The notes below the pieces were generated by a model. That model had not been told where the DNA came from and did not search any database. It was given only the letters and a program-made list of their open reading frames with translations. The translations under genes were made by a program, and so were the position numbers. 64,000 bases of DNA from Synechococcus sp. ATX 2A4 (GTDB taxonomy: Bacteria > Cyanobacteriota > Cyanobacteriia > PCC-6307 > Cyanobiaceae), in contig NZ_JAGQCV010000003.1 in NCBI RefSeq assembly GCF_024346375.1, positions 179,281 through 243,280 of the forward strand. The letters are read 5' to 3'. Shown piece by piece: positions 17,762-29,927 of this stretch. Each line of letters opens with the position of its first letter. Position 1 is the stretch's first letter.

Positions 17762-17790
17762 AGGATCCGCAGGGTGAACCTGCGGATCCT
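17762..17790 (-). repeat. 12-bp perfect inverted repeat just after groEL
   Basis: AGGATCCGCAGG (17762-17773) pairs with CCTGCGGATCCT (17779-17790) around a 5-nt loop. It begins 11 bases beyond the groEL stop. There is no T-tract, so it is not by itself a classical terminator; an mRNA-stabilising 3' structure is more likely. Confidence 0.7.
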
Positions 17791-17801
17791 GTGGCTGACG
17801 A

Positions 17802-19499
<1,698 letters not shown>

Positions 19500-19563
19500 T
19501 CAGATCGTGATCTTGATCAGTGACGACAGGTGAAGCTCACAGAGCCTCTTCGCCGGCAACGAA

Positions 19564-19875
19564 TCAGTCGACGATGGCGAGAATGTCTTTTTCGGAGAGC
19601 AGCACGAACTCATCGGTGCCGAGCTTGATATCGGTACCGGCGTACTTGCTGTAGAGCACCTTGTCGCCGATGCTCACTTCAGGAGCCTGGCGGGAGCCGT
19701 CCTCGTTGCGCTTGCCGGGGCCCACTTGGACCACCTCGCCCACCTGGGGCTTCTCCTTTGCAGTGTCGGGAAGCAGGATGCCGCCCGCGGTTTTTTCCTC
19801 CGATTCGGACACCTTGATGAAAATGCGATCTCCAAGGGGTTTGACAGTGGAGACGCTGAGGGAGACAGCAGCCAT
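19564..19875 (-). CDS. groS: 10-kDa co-chaperonin GroES
   Basis: 103 aa. It caps the GroEL chamber. The core [20 protein letters not shown] and [18 protein letters not shown] carries the mobile loop; the end is [14 protein letters not shown]. Start ATG at 19875. A CIRCE inverted repeat lies 54 bases upstream, which places groESL under heat-shock repression by HrcA. Confidence 0.97.
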   Translation of the reverse strand: MAAVSLSVSTVKPLGDRIFIKVSESEEKTAGGILLPDTAKEKPQVGEVVQVGPGKRNEDGSRQAPEVSIGDKVLYSKYAGTDIKLGTDEFVLLSEKDILAIVD

Positions 19876-19929
19876 GGATCGTTTCGAATGCAGTGGTGCG
19901 GCGCCATTGGCGCCACAGGGGGGAGTGAA

Positions 19930-19956
19930 TTAGCACTCGCCCTGCCTGAGTGCCAA
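19930..19956 (-). promoter_or_regulatory. CIRCE operator of groESL (HrcA site)
   Basis: TTAGCACTC (19930-19938), a 9-base spacer, then GAGTGCCAA (19948-19956). This fits the CIRCE consensus TTAGCACTC-N9-GAGTGCTAA with one mismatch in the right arm. It lies just upstream of groES on the minus strand and predicts control by the HrcA repressor. Confidence 0.93.
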
Positions 19957-20004
19957 CCTATGGCGGTGGAAGGGTTCAGCGCAATCGGCGCGGTGTGCGG
20001 TTGA

Positions 20005-21588
<1,584 letters not shown>

Positions 21589-21630
21589 TTGGCGACGGAC
21601 CGCCTCTGATCTCCCTGTCACCTTCTCGCC

Positions 21631-22038
21631 ATGACTCTCAATCTCCGTGTTCTGGCACCCGACCAGAGCGTTTTCGACGGCAGCGCGGATGAGGTGATCC
21701 TGCCCAGCACCACTGGGCAGCTGGGGATCCTCCCCGGCCACGTCTCCTTGCTCACCGCCCTTGATGTCGGTGTGATGCGCTTGCGCAGCGGCAAAGGCTG
21801 GACCTCCATCGCCTTGATGGGTGGTTTTGCCGAAGTCGAAGCCGACGAAGTGACCGTGCTCGTGAACACCGCCGAGCTCGGTGAAAAGATCGATGCCGCC
21901 GCCGCTGAGCAACAGGTGGAAGAAGCCCAGCTGTGCGCAGCTGGCTTCGAGGGCCAGCCGCCCAGCACGGAAAAGGTGAAAGCCGTCCAGAACCTGGCAC
22001 GCGCCCGAGCCAGGCTTCAGGCCACTCGCAAGGCTTGA
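21631..22038 (+). CDS. atpC: ATP synthase F1 subunit epsilon
   Basis: 135 aa. The N-terminal beta-sandwich ([37 protein letters not shown]) is followed by two C-terminal helices ([28 protein letters not shown]) that can inhibit ATP hydrolysis. It starts 42 bases after atpD; a terminator lies about 220 bases downstream. Confidence 0.96.
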   Translation: MTLNLRVLAPDQSVFDGSADEVILPSTTGQLGILPGHVSLLTALDVGVMRLRSGKGWTSIALMGGFAEVEADEVTVLVNTAELGEKIDAAAAEQQVEEAQLCAAGFEGQPPSTEKVKAVQNLARARARLQATRKA

Positions 22039-22410
22039 TCGATCAACAGATCAACAGCGTCGCGGATGAACTCGGACCGGCTCGACAGGCCGGGCCTAGA
22101 ACTCTGCAAGCCTCCAGTCCTACAACTCCACCCGAACGTCCCCATCCGCCTGGCGAGGTCAGAGGGGCGAAACGGTCTCAAACCATTCGGCGGGTTTGAT
22201 GGTCAAGCCAGGTGACGTTCATAGTGGCTGCAAAGCCAAAGCTGTGATCGCATAAAAAAAGGCCCCTTCTCGCGGGGCCTTTTCCATTCTGGCGGGCGTC
22301 TGTCAGGGCAGGTATCTGTCAGTCTGAGGGGTGGCACCCACACACAGTGCCCGTTTGCTCCTGCAGTGCTTGAACCTGGCCAGAACAGACTGACCAGGCT
22401 TCGACGCCGA
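22039..22410. other. Intergenic region between atpC and PSRP-3 gene ends
   Basis: These 372 bases lie between convergent genes. The only clear element is the bidirectional terminator at 22254-22283. No open frame with coding character and no recognisable RNA gene. Confidence 0.7.
22254..22283. terminator. Bidirectional terminator between atpC and the PSRP-3 gene
   Basis: The stem GGCCCC/GGGGCC (22261-22266 and 22274-22279) is preceded by seven A (22254-22260) and followed by four T, so it can serve atpC on the plus strand and the convergent PSRP-3 gene on the minus strand. Confidence 0.85.
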
Positions 22411-22926
<516 letters not shown>

Positions 22927-22962
22927 TCAAACAAGTAACCTACCAGCCCCGGCCTCCCTGCC

Positions 22963-23739
22963 CTGAAGCCCCGCGCTGTTCTGCTGTTCGACATCGACGG
23001 GGTCATCCGCGACGTCAGCGGCAGCTACCGCCGCGCCCTGGCCGAAACCGTTCACCACTACAGCGGTTGGAAGCCCGAGCCGGCCCAGGTCGATGCACTC
23101 AAAAGCGAAGGCCTGTGGAACAACGACTGGGAAGCGTCCCTGGAGTTGCTGCGCCGCCACGGCCTTGAGCCACTGCCCAGCCATGGCGCCTTGGTGAAGG
23201 TGTTCAGCCAGCTCTATTTCGGAGGTGACCCGGATGGCCCGCCGGAAGCGTGGCAGGGCTTCATCCGCGAAGAAACACTGTTGGTGCAGCCGCCGTTCTT
23301 CGAGGCGCTGGGCCAGCATGGCTTCGCCTGGGGGTTCGTGAGCGGAGCCGAACCGGCTTCCGCGCGCTTTGTGCTGCATCAGCGGCTCGGATTGCCGCGG
23401 CCCCCTCTGATCGCCATGGGTGATGCCCCGGACAAACCCGATCCCAGCGGACTGCTCACCCTTGCGGCTCGCCTGGCCACCACCGAGCTGGGCCTTGACG
23501 CTCCCCTGGTGGCCTATGTGGGCGACACCGTGGCGGATGTGGAAACCGTTCAGCGCGCCCGGGCCCACCATCCCGATCAGGCCTTTGTGAGCCTGGCGGT
23601 GGCTCCGCCCCATCTGCAGGCTGCAGGAGCGGGGGCGCAGCGGTTGGTCTACGAAGACCACCTCCGCCAGGCAGGCGCCGATCACATTCTGGCCAACACG
23701 GCGCAGGCTCCTGAGTTGCTGAACCACCTGCTCAGCTGA
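22963..23739 (+). CDS. HAD-superfamily hydrolase, TIGR01548-like
   Basis: About 258 aa if it starts at the CTG at 22963. The catalytic motif I LLFDIDGVIRDVSGSYRRAL lies at residues 7-26; the rest (YSGWKPEPAQVDALK, WNNDWEASLELLRR, VSGAEPASARFVL, YVGDTVADVETVQRA) completes a subfamily IA HAD phosphatase of the TIGR01548 type. The frame is open from 22939 but contains no ATG, GTG or TTG until 23146, which is past motif I. A start at 23146 would remove the nucleophile Asp, so a non-canonical CTG start (or a sequencing error upstream) is inferred. Substrate unknown. Confidence 0.75.
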   Translation: MKPRAVLLFDIDGVIRDVSGSYRRALAETVHHYSGWKPEPAQVDALKSEGLWNNDWEASLELLRRHGLEPLPSHGALVKVFSQLYFGGDPDGPPEAWQGFIREETLLVQPPFFEALGQHGFAWGFVSGAEPASARFVLHQRLGLPRPPLIAMGDAPDKPDPSGLLTLAARLATTELGLDAPLVAYVGDTVADVETVQRARAHHPDQAFVSLAVAPPHLQAAGAGAQRLVYEDHLRQAGADHILANTAQAPELLNHLLS

Positions 23740-23784
23740 ACCACCTGCTCGGCTGTGCCAGCAGCCCGGTCGATACGGCCAGCC

Positions 23785-25104
23785 TCACCGCTCCATGGCT
23801 TCTGCCGATTTGAGCGCAGCGGCGGTGAGCACCTCGTGCCCGCTGGAGGTCACGGCCACATCGTCTTCGATGCGAATGCCGATCCCCTTCCAACGCGCGT
23901 CGATGGCGGGCTGGCCATCCGGCACGGGCAACCGATCACTCACATAGAGGCCCGGCTCCACGGTGAGCACCATGCCAGGCTCGAGCGGCACCGGATGCTC
24001 ACCGAGGCGGTACGCCCCCACGTCGTGGACATCGAGCCCCAACCAGTGGCCGGTGCGGTGCATGTAGAGGTGGCGGTAGGCGCCCTGCTCGATCAGCCCA
24101 TCCACCTCCCCCTGCAGCAGTCCCAACTCCACCAGACCCCCTACCAGCACCCGCACCGCGGCCGCATGTACCTGCTCGGCATCGGCACCAGGCTGCACGC
24201 AGGCGATCGCCGCCTGCTGGGCGGCCAGCACCAGGTCGTAGAGCGCGCGCTGCTCCGCGCTGAAGCGCCCGCCCACCGGGAAGGTGCGGGTGATGTCGCC
24301 GTTGTAGTAGTCGCTGAGGCTGCAACCGGCATCGATCAGCAGCAGATCGCCGTCCCGCAGGGGGGCATTGTTGCTCGTGTAGTGCAGCACACAGGCGTTA
24401 TCGCCACCGGCGACGATCGAGCCATAGGCCGGCCCACGGGCGCCCTGGGCCAGAAAGTGCTGCTCGATCGCGGCCTGCACCTGCCGCTCGTTCAGCCCGG
24501 GCCGGGCCACCTGCCGCGCCAGTTCATGGGCTTCGGCGGAGATCCGGGCGGCTTCGCGCAGGCGCTCCAGCTCGTCCTCGGTCTTGCGGAGGCGTAACTG
24601 GTGCAGCAGCGGGCAGGGCGCCACCAGGCCAAGCGCCGCCTGACCGCTGCGCGGAGCCCGGTCGAGCTGGGCGGCCCAGGCGGAGAGCACCAGCGGCTCC
24701 ACGCTCGGATGGCGACCCACCCGGAACGCGATGCCTTCGGCCCCCTTGAGGTACTCGGCCAACCGCTCGGCCAGCTCCGCGCGCGGATGGGCCAGGTCGG
24801 CGCCGAACTGGGTCACCGCGCCTTCACAACCCCAGCGGAAACCGTGCCAGACCTCCGCCGAAGGGTCCTTCGGTTCCACGAACAACACGAACGGGTGTTC
24901 GCTGCGATGCGGCAGGAACAGCGCCACAGCCCCCGGTTCATCGAAGCCGGTGAGGTACCAGAAATCACTGTGCTGGCGGAAGCCATGCTCCACATCGGCG
25001 TGATGGGTGACCAGCGGAGCGGCGGGAATCACGGCGGCCACGGCACCGAGCCGTTCCAGGAAGAGCGCGCGACGCTGCTGGAAGACGGTGGCAGAAATCA
25101 CCAT
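23785..25104 (-). CDS. pepP: Xaa-Pro aminopeptidase (aminopeptidase P family, M24)
   Basis: 439 aa. It removes N-terminal residues preceding proline. An N-terminal AMP_N domain (FWYLTGFDEPGAVALFLP) is followed by the pita-bread metallopeptidase domain with all ligands visible: LLIDAGCSLSDYYNGDITRT (two Asp), HRTGHWLGLDVHD (His), LTVEPGLY (Glu) and RIEDDVAVT (Glu). Start ATG at 25104. It is divergent from the CNNM gene. Confidence 0.93.
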   Translation of the reverse strand: MVISATVFQQRRALFLERLGAVAAVIPAAPLVTHHADVEHGFRQHSDFWYLTGFDEPGAVALFLPHRSEHPFVLFVEPKDPSAEVWHGFRWGCEGAVTQFGADLAHPRAELAERLAEYLKGAEGIAFRVGRHPSVEPLVLSAWAAQLDRAPRSGQAALGLVAPCPLLHQLRLRKTEDELERLREAARISAEAHELARQVARPGLNERQVQAAIEQHFLAQGARGPAYGSIVAGGDNACVLHYTSNNAPLRDGDLLLIDAGCSLSDYYNGDITRTFPVGGRFSAEQRALYDLVLAAQQAAIACVQPGADAEQVHAAAVRVLVGGLVELGLLQGEVDGLIEQGAYRHLYMHRTGHWLGLDVHDVGAYRLGEHPVPLEPGMVLTVEPGLYVSDRLPVPDGQPAIDARWKGIGIRIEDDVAVTSSGHEVLTAAALKSAEAMER

Positions 25105-25214
25105 GGGGAAACCACGTATCGGCGGGACAGGGACTTAGACGATTAAATAAGGGCATGGAATGCCCTGCCTTGGTGAAGGCGCCGACATGAGCGAGCTGGG
25201 AAAGGCGCGCCACC

Positions 25215-26231
25215 ATGAATGAGCTGTTCGGCCTGGCAGCACTGGTGGTGGTGATTCTGGCGGGATCGGCACTGTGCTCAGGCGTTGAGGCGGCCATCCT
25301 CACGGTCAACCCCCTCAAGGTTCATGAACTGGCGGGCCGTCCAGTGCCACCGCGCGGTGCCCTGGCCCTGCAGCGCCTGAGGAACCGCCTGGGCCGCGCC
25401 CTGGCGGTGCTGGTGATTCTCAACAACGGCTTCAACATCTTCGGCAGCCTGATGATCGGCAGCTACGCCGGCTGGGTGTTCGCCCAACTGGGCGTCTCCG
25501 GCGTGGCTCTGCCCCTCTTTTCGGTCGGCCTCACCGTGCTGGTGATCCTGCTGGGTGAAATCCTGCCCAAATCGCTCGGCAGCAGCATGGCGATGCAGGT
25601 GTCCCTGGCCAGTGCCGCCACGATCAACGTGTTGCTGCGGCTGATGTTGCCGCTGGTGCTGGTGCTTGAACGGCTGATGCCGGCGATCACCGCCGAAAGC
25701 GAGCTCAGCACCGATGAGGAGGAGATCCGGCTGCTGGCCAGGCTCGGCTCACGCACCGGCCAGATCGAAGCCGACGAGGCCGCCATGATCGGCAAGGTCT
25801 TCCAGCTCAACGACCTGACCGCGCGTGATCTGATGGTGCCCCGGGTGGCAGCCCCCACCCTGCAAGGGATGGCCAGCCTCGAGAGCGTGAAGCCTCAGCT
25901 GCTCGCCCAGCACGCCCCCTGGTGGGTGGTGCTCGGCGAAGAGGTGGACGAAGTGCTGGGGGTGGCCAGCCACGAGAGCCTGTTGCAAGCCCTGGTGGAA
26001 GGGCGCGGCGAAGCCACGACCTTGAGCCTCACCAGCCCTGTGGAGTTCGTGCCCGAGATGATCCGCGCCGACCGTCTGCTCACCGCCTTCCGGCGCAGCA
26101 GCCATTCCGTGCGGGTCGTGGTGGATGAATTCGGCGGCTTCGTGGGTGTGATCGGTGCCGACGCCGTGCTGGCGGTGCTGGCCGGCTGGTGGCGGCGGCC
26201 GCAGTCGCCTGCAGAGGCCCACCCCGAATGA
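25215..26231 (+). CDS. CNNM-domain membrane protein (hemolysin-like / CorC-type)
   Basis: 338 aa. The N-terminal CNNM transmembrane domain (LAALVVVILAGSALCSGVEA, ILNNGFNIFGSLMIGSY, LTVLVILLGEILPKSLG) is followed by ADEAAMIGKVFQLNDLTARDLM-type linker sequence (two parts) and a CBS-pair region (GVASHESLLQALVEG, VVVDEFGGFVGVIGAD). Family members are linked to Mg2+ or other divalent-cation transport. There is no CorC_HlyC C-terminal domain. The stop overlaps the ATG of the following GTPase gene. Confidence 0.88.
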   Translation: MNELFGLAALVVVILAGSALCSGVEAAILTVNPLKVHELAGRPVPPRGALALQRLRNRLGRALAVLVILNNGFNIFGSLMIGSYAGWVFAQLGVSGVALPLFSVGLTVLVILLGEILPKSLGSSMAMQVSLASAATINVLLRLMLPLVLVLERLMPAITAESELSTDEEEIRLLARLGSRTGQIEADEAAMIGKVFQLNDLTARDLMVPRVAAPTLQGMASLESVKPQLLAQHAPWWVVLGEEVDEVLGVASHESLLQALVEGRGEATTLSLTSPVEFVPEMIRADRLLTAFRRSSHSVRVVVDEFGGFVGVIGADAVLAVLAGWWRRPQSPAEAHPE

Positions 26232-27544
26232 GGCCCACCCCCGACACCCCCACCCGTTGCCGGCAGTTGCTCCGGCACTGGCGTTCGGAGCTCGACCTGA
26301 GCCCGCGCGAGCGTTCGGTGCTGGGGCCGGAGCTGGCGGCGCTTGATCGCCAGATCGAGCGGCTGGAGCAGGGGCGCCTGCGGCTGGCGGTGTTCGGCCG
26401 TGTGGGCGTGGGCAAATCCAGCCTGCTGAACGCCTTGCTCGGCCGTTCCCGCTTCGCCACCGACCTGGCCCATGGCAGCACCCGCCGGCAGGACCGGGAA
26501 CGCTGGCAGCAACCGATCGTGGGTCTCGCCGGCGTTGAGCTGGTGGATACCCCCGGCATCGACGAAGTGGATGGTCCGGCCCGCCAGCGGCTGGCTGCGC
26601 GGGTGGCGCTCGGCGCCGATCTGCTGCTGTTCGTGCTCGACGGTGATCTCACCAGAGCGGAAGCCGAAGCCCTGGAGCAGGTGCTCGGCTGGGGCAAGCC
26701 ACTCCTGCTGGTGGTGAACCGCATCGACTGCTGGCCAGCCAGCGAACGCGCCCCGCTGCTGGAGAGCATTCGCCGCCGGTTGCCCGCTGCCGCCGCCGGC
26801 CTGGATCTGGTGGCCGTGTCGGCCGCCCCGCGGCAGGCCCAGCTCCTGGCCGACGGGCGAGTGCGCAGCGAAGCCCAGCCTCCCGCCATCGAACCCCTGC
26901 AGAAGCGGCTACTGGCCCTGCTGAGCAGCCACGGGGCCTTGTTCCTCGCTCTCAACAGCCTCAGGGCGGGAGATCGCTTCGCCCAGCACCTGCAGGCTCA
27001 GCGCCTACGCCAGCATCAACAGCGGGCCCATGGGGTGATCGGGAGGTTCGCCACCCTCAAAGCCGCTGGCGTTGCCGCCAATCCCCTGGTGCTGCTGGAT
27101 CTGGCTGGATCCATCGCCTGCGACACCGCCCTGGTGATGCAGCTCTGCCGGCTCTACGGACTCACCATCAACGGCGCCCAGGCGCGGCGGCTGCTGGCCC
27201 GGCTGTCGGGCCACAGCGCCCTGCTGGGCGGCACCCAGATCGGCATCCAGCTGCTGCTGGGCGCCCTGCGTCAGGCGCTGCTGGTGGCAGCCCCGTTCAC
27301 CGCCGGGCTCTCCCTCGCCCCTGCCGCGCCCGTGGCCCTGGCCCAGGCGGCGCTTGCCGTTCACACCACCCGGCTCACTGGCAGGCTGGCCGCTGCAGAG
27401 TTGCTGAAGGCGGCCCAGCAAGGCGCAGCCCGCCCTGGGGCCCTGCTGCGACGCCTGGCCCGGCAGGATCCCCAGACCCAGGCCTGGCTGCAGCAGTGGC
27501 CGCCTCGCGGCTGGGACCCGGCCGTGCAGGGGCTGCAGCCATGA
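26228..27544 (+). CDS. Era-like GTPase with C-terminal DUF697-type membrane region
   Basis: 438 aa from the ATG at 26228, which overlaps the previous stop (ATGA); the frame extends further up but inside the CNNM gene. The GTPase motifs are VFGRVGVGKSSLLNALLG (G1), VDTPGIDEVDG (G3) and VVNRIDCW (G4). The C-terminal half has hydrophobic stretches (NPLVLLDLAGSIACDTALVM, GIQLLLGALRQALLVAAPF, GLSLAPAAPVALAQAAL) as in DUF697/YcjF-type GTPases, suggesting membrane association. Role unknown; coupled to nadD by another ATGA overlap. Confidence 0.85.
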   Translation: MRPTPDTPTRCRQLLRHWRSELDLSPRERSVLGPELAALDRQIERLEQGRLRLAVFGRVGVGKSSLLNALLGRSRFATDLAHGSTRRQDRERWQQPIVGLAGVELVDTPGIDEVDGPARQRLAARVALGADLLLFVLDGDLTRAEAEALEQVLGWGKPLLLVVNRIDCWPASERAPLLESIRRRLPAAAAGLDLVAVSAAPRQAQLLADGRVRSEAQPPAIEPLQKRLLALLSSHGALFLALNSLRAGDRFAQHLQAQRLRQHQQRAHGVIGRFATLKAAGVAANPLVLLDLAGSIACDTALVMQLCRLYGLTINGAQARRLLARLSGHSALLGGTQIGIQLLLGALRQALLVAAPFTAGLSLAPAAPVALAQAALAVHTTRLTGRLAAAELLKAAQQGAARPGALLRRLARQDPQTQAWLQQWPPRGWDPAVQGLQP

Positions 27545-28155
27545 ACGCCCCCGCACAAGTGGCCCTGTTCGGCACGAGCGCCGATCCGCCCACCCTCGGA
27601 CACCGGGCCCTGCTGCAGGCGCTGGGAGAGCGCTATCCGGTGGTGCGCACCTGGGCCAGCGATAACCCCTTCAAGCAGCATGGAGCCCCCGTCGAGGTGC
27701 GCGCCGTGCTGCTGCGGGCGCTGGTGGAGGGCATCGGCAATCCCCGCATTCAGGTCGACCAGAGCCTCAGCCACAGCCGTGCCCTCCACACCCTGGAGGA
27801 GGCCCGTGTCCACTGGCCCGAAGCCGATCTGATCTTTGTGGTAGGCAGCGATCTGCTGCCGCAGATCCCCCGTTGGTATGCGGCCGATGCCCTGCTCGCC
27901 GCCTGCCGGCTGGCCGTGGTACCACGCCTGGGCTGGCCGCTCGACGCGCTGCAGATCGATGGCCTGGTGCAACGGGGAGCCCGGGTGGAGATGCTGCCGC
28001 TGCAGATCCCAGCCACAGCCAGTTCCCAGTTGCGCCTCCATCCCGACCCCCAGCTGATCCCAGAGGAACTGTGGCCGGAGCTGCGCAAGCGCAATCTCTA
28101 TGGCCTTGGCGATGGGGCGGCCAGCCTGCGGCCCGCCACCCCGCCGCGGCGCTGA
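27541..28155 (+). CDS. nadD: Nicotinate-nucleotide adenylyltransferase
   Basis: 204 aa from the ATG at 27541. It makes NaAD from NaMN in NAD synthesis. The nucleotidyltransferase opening ALFGTSADPPTLGHRALL contains the T-x-G-H motif; LIFVVGSDLLPQIPRW is the family middle motif, and PATASSQLR near residue 160-168 stands where the second ATP motif (SSTxIR-like) is expected. It is sandwiched by overlaps: ATGA with the GTPase and TGATG with nadE, so the last two steps of NAD synthesis are co-translated. Confidence 0.92.
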   Translation: MNAPAQVALFGTSADPPTLGHRALLQALGERYPVVRTWASDNPFKQHGAPVEVRAVLLRALVEGIGNPRIQVDQSLSHSRALHTLEEARVHWPEADLIFVVGSDLLPQIPRWYAADALLAACRLAVVPRLGWPLDALQIDGLVQRGARVEMLPLQIPATASSQLRLHPDPQLIPEELWPELRKRNLYGLGDGAASLRPATPPRR

Positions 28156-29852
28156 TGCGGCTCGCCCTCGCCCAGATTGACCCGCTGGTGGGAGACCTAC
28201 CCGGCAACGGCGCATTGCTGCTGGAGTGTTGCCGCCAGGCCGCCGCCGCCGGGGCCGATCTGGTCGCCAGCCCCGAGCTGTCGCTGTGGGGATATCCACC
28301 GCGGGATCTGCTGCTGCGGCCTGCGCTGCTGCGCCAACAGCAGCAGGTGCTCAACGAGCTGGCCCAAGAGCTGCCCGCCGGACTGGCGCTGTTGGCGGGC
28401 ATCGCCGAGCCGGTGGCCGGCAGCGGGCTGCCGGCGCTGCACAACGCCGTGGCCCTCGTGGAGGAAGGCGGGTGGAGCATCGTGGCCCGCAAGCGCCTGC
28501 TGCCCAGCTACGACGTCTTCGACGAACGCCGCTACTTTCAGCCGGCCGACGCGGCCTGCCTGATCGAACGCCAATGGGGAGGGCGGCTGTGGCGCATCGG
28601 CCTGACGATCTGCGAAGACCTCTGGGTGGAGGAGCGCCTGCAGGGGCATCGGCTGAGCGGGGTGGACCCGATCGCTGCCCTGATGCCGCTGCAACCCGAC
28701 CTGCTGCTGAACCTCTCGGCCTCTCCGTTCGTACAGGGCAAAGCGGCGCTGCGCCGCCGGCTGGCCCAGGCGGCGGCCGCCCGGCTCCATTGCCCGGTGG
28801 CGTACGTGAATCAGGTGGGCGGCAACGATGAGCTGGTGTTCGATGGCGGCAGCTTCGTGGTGGACGCAGGTGGTGCCATGCTGCTGCAGATGCCCTGCGC
28901 CGCGGTGGGCCTGGCTGTCTGGGACAGCAATTCGAGCGCTGACTCCGCCGCTCCCGTTGCCTCACCCCTCGATCCGATGGAGCAGCTGTTCCGGGTGCTG
29001 GTGCTGGGGGTGCGCGACTACGCCGGCAAATGCGGCTTCCGGCAGGCGCTGCTTGGGCTCAGCGGTGGCATCGATTCGGCGCTGGTGGCCGCCGTGGCCG
29101 TGGCAGCCCTGGGGGCCGACCAGCTGCTTGCCCTGCTGATGCCTTCCCCCTACAGCTCAGCAGGATCACGCACCGATGCGATCCAACTGGCCGATCGCCT
29201 CGGCATCGCCCACGGTTGCGTGGCGATCGAACCGCTGATGCGGGGATTCGATCAGGCCTTGGCAGCTCCACTCGGAGCGGCACCCACGGGCCTGACGGCC
29301 GAGAACCTGCAATCCCGCATCCGCGGCACCCTGCTGATGGCCCTGGCCAATGCCCAGGGCCGGCTGTTGCTCTCCACCGGCAACAAATCAGAGCTGGCCG
29401 TGGGCTACTGCACCCTCTACGGCGACATGAACGGGGGCCTGGCCGTGATCGGCGACCTCTACAAAACCACCGTGTTCCGCCTCTGCGCCTGGCTCGACAG
29501 CCCCGCCGCCGCCGACTGCCGCCGCAGCTGCGGGCTGCCGGGCAGCGGCGAGCTGATCGGCGCGGCGATCCGCGAGAAGCCGCCGAGCGCCGAGCTGCGG
29601 CCCGATCAGCGTGACACCGACTCCCTACCCGACTACGACGTGCTGGACCCCCTGCTACGGGGCTTCATCGAAGAGCTACGCAGCCCGGAGGAGCTGGTTG
29701 CCGCGGGCACGGATGCACAGCTGGCCCAGCGTGTGTACCGGATGCTGCGCCGGGCCGAGTTCAAGCGACGCCAGGCCGCGCCCCTGCTCAAGGTGAGTGG
29801 CCGGGCCTTCGGCAGCGGCTGGCGCATGCCGATTGCCGCTGCCAACGATTGA
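28155..29852 (+). CDS. nadE: NAD+ synthase (glutamine-hydrolysing)
   Basis: 565 aa from the ATG at 28155. The N-terminal nitrilase-type glutaminase has the Glu of SPELSLWGYPPRDLL, the Lys of VARKRLLPSYDVFDERRYF and the Cys of LTICEDLWVEE. The C-terminal synthetase has the PP-loop LGLSGGIDSALVAAVAV and STGNKSELAVGYCTLYGDM. It converts NaAD to NAD+ with glutamine as nitrogen donor. It directly follows nadD (one-base overlap). Confidence 0.95.
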   Translation: MRLALAQIDPLVGDLPGNGALLLECCRQAAAAGADLVASPELSLWGYPPRDLLLRPALLRQQQQVLNELAQELPAGLALLAGIAEPVAGSGLPALHNAVALVEEGGWSIVARKRLLPSYDVFDERRYFQPADAACLIERQWGGRLWRIGLTICEDLWVEERLQGHRLSGVDPIAALMPLQPDLLLNLSASPFVQGKAALRRRLAQAAAARLHCPVAYVNQVGGNDELVFDGGSFVVDAGGAMLLQMPCAAVGLAVWDSNSSADSAAPVASPLDPMEQLFRVLVLGVRDYAGKCGFRQALLGLSGGIDSALVAAVAVAALGADQLLALLMPSPYSSAGSRTDAIQLADRLGIAHGCVAIEPLMRGFDQALAAPLGAAPTGLTAENLQSRIRGTLLMALANAQGRLLLSTGNKSELAVGYCTLYGDMNGGLAVIGDLYKTTVFRLCAWLDSPAAADCRRSCGLPGSGELIGAAIREKPPSAELRPDQRDTDSLPDYDVLDPLLRGFIEELRSPEELVAAGTDAQLAQRVYRMLRRAEFKRRQAAPLLKVSGRAFGSGWRMPIAAAND

Positions 29853-29927
29853 ATCGTCTGCCGATGCGGACCAATTCCTGGCAGTGAGGCCTCGCCGCCG
29901 CCAGTGTGTAAGCAGATTGAGAGTTGC

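Larger units (their letters stand above)
17444..17801. other. Intergenic region between msrB and groEL ends
   Basis: These 358 bases lie between convergent genes. They hold the groEL terminator (17597-17624) and a second long perfect hairpin (17762-17790). A 60-codon open frame at 17543-17725 crosses the terminator and looks spurious. I see nothing else. Confidence 0.7.
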
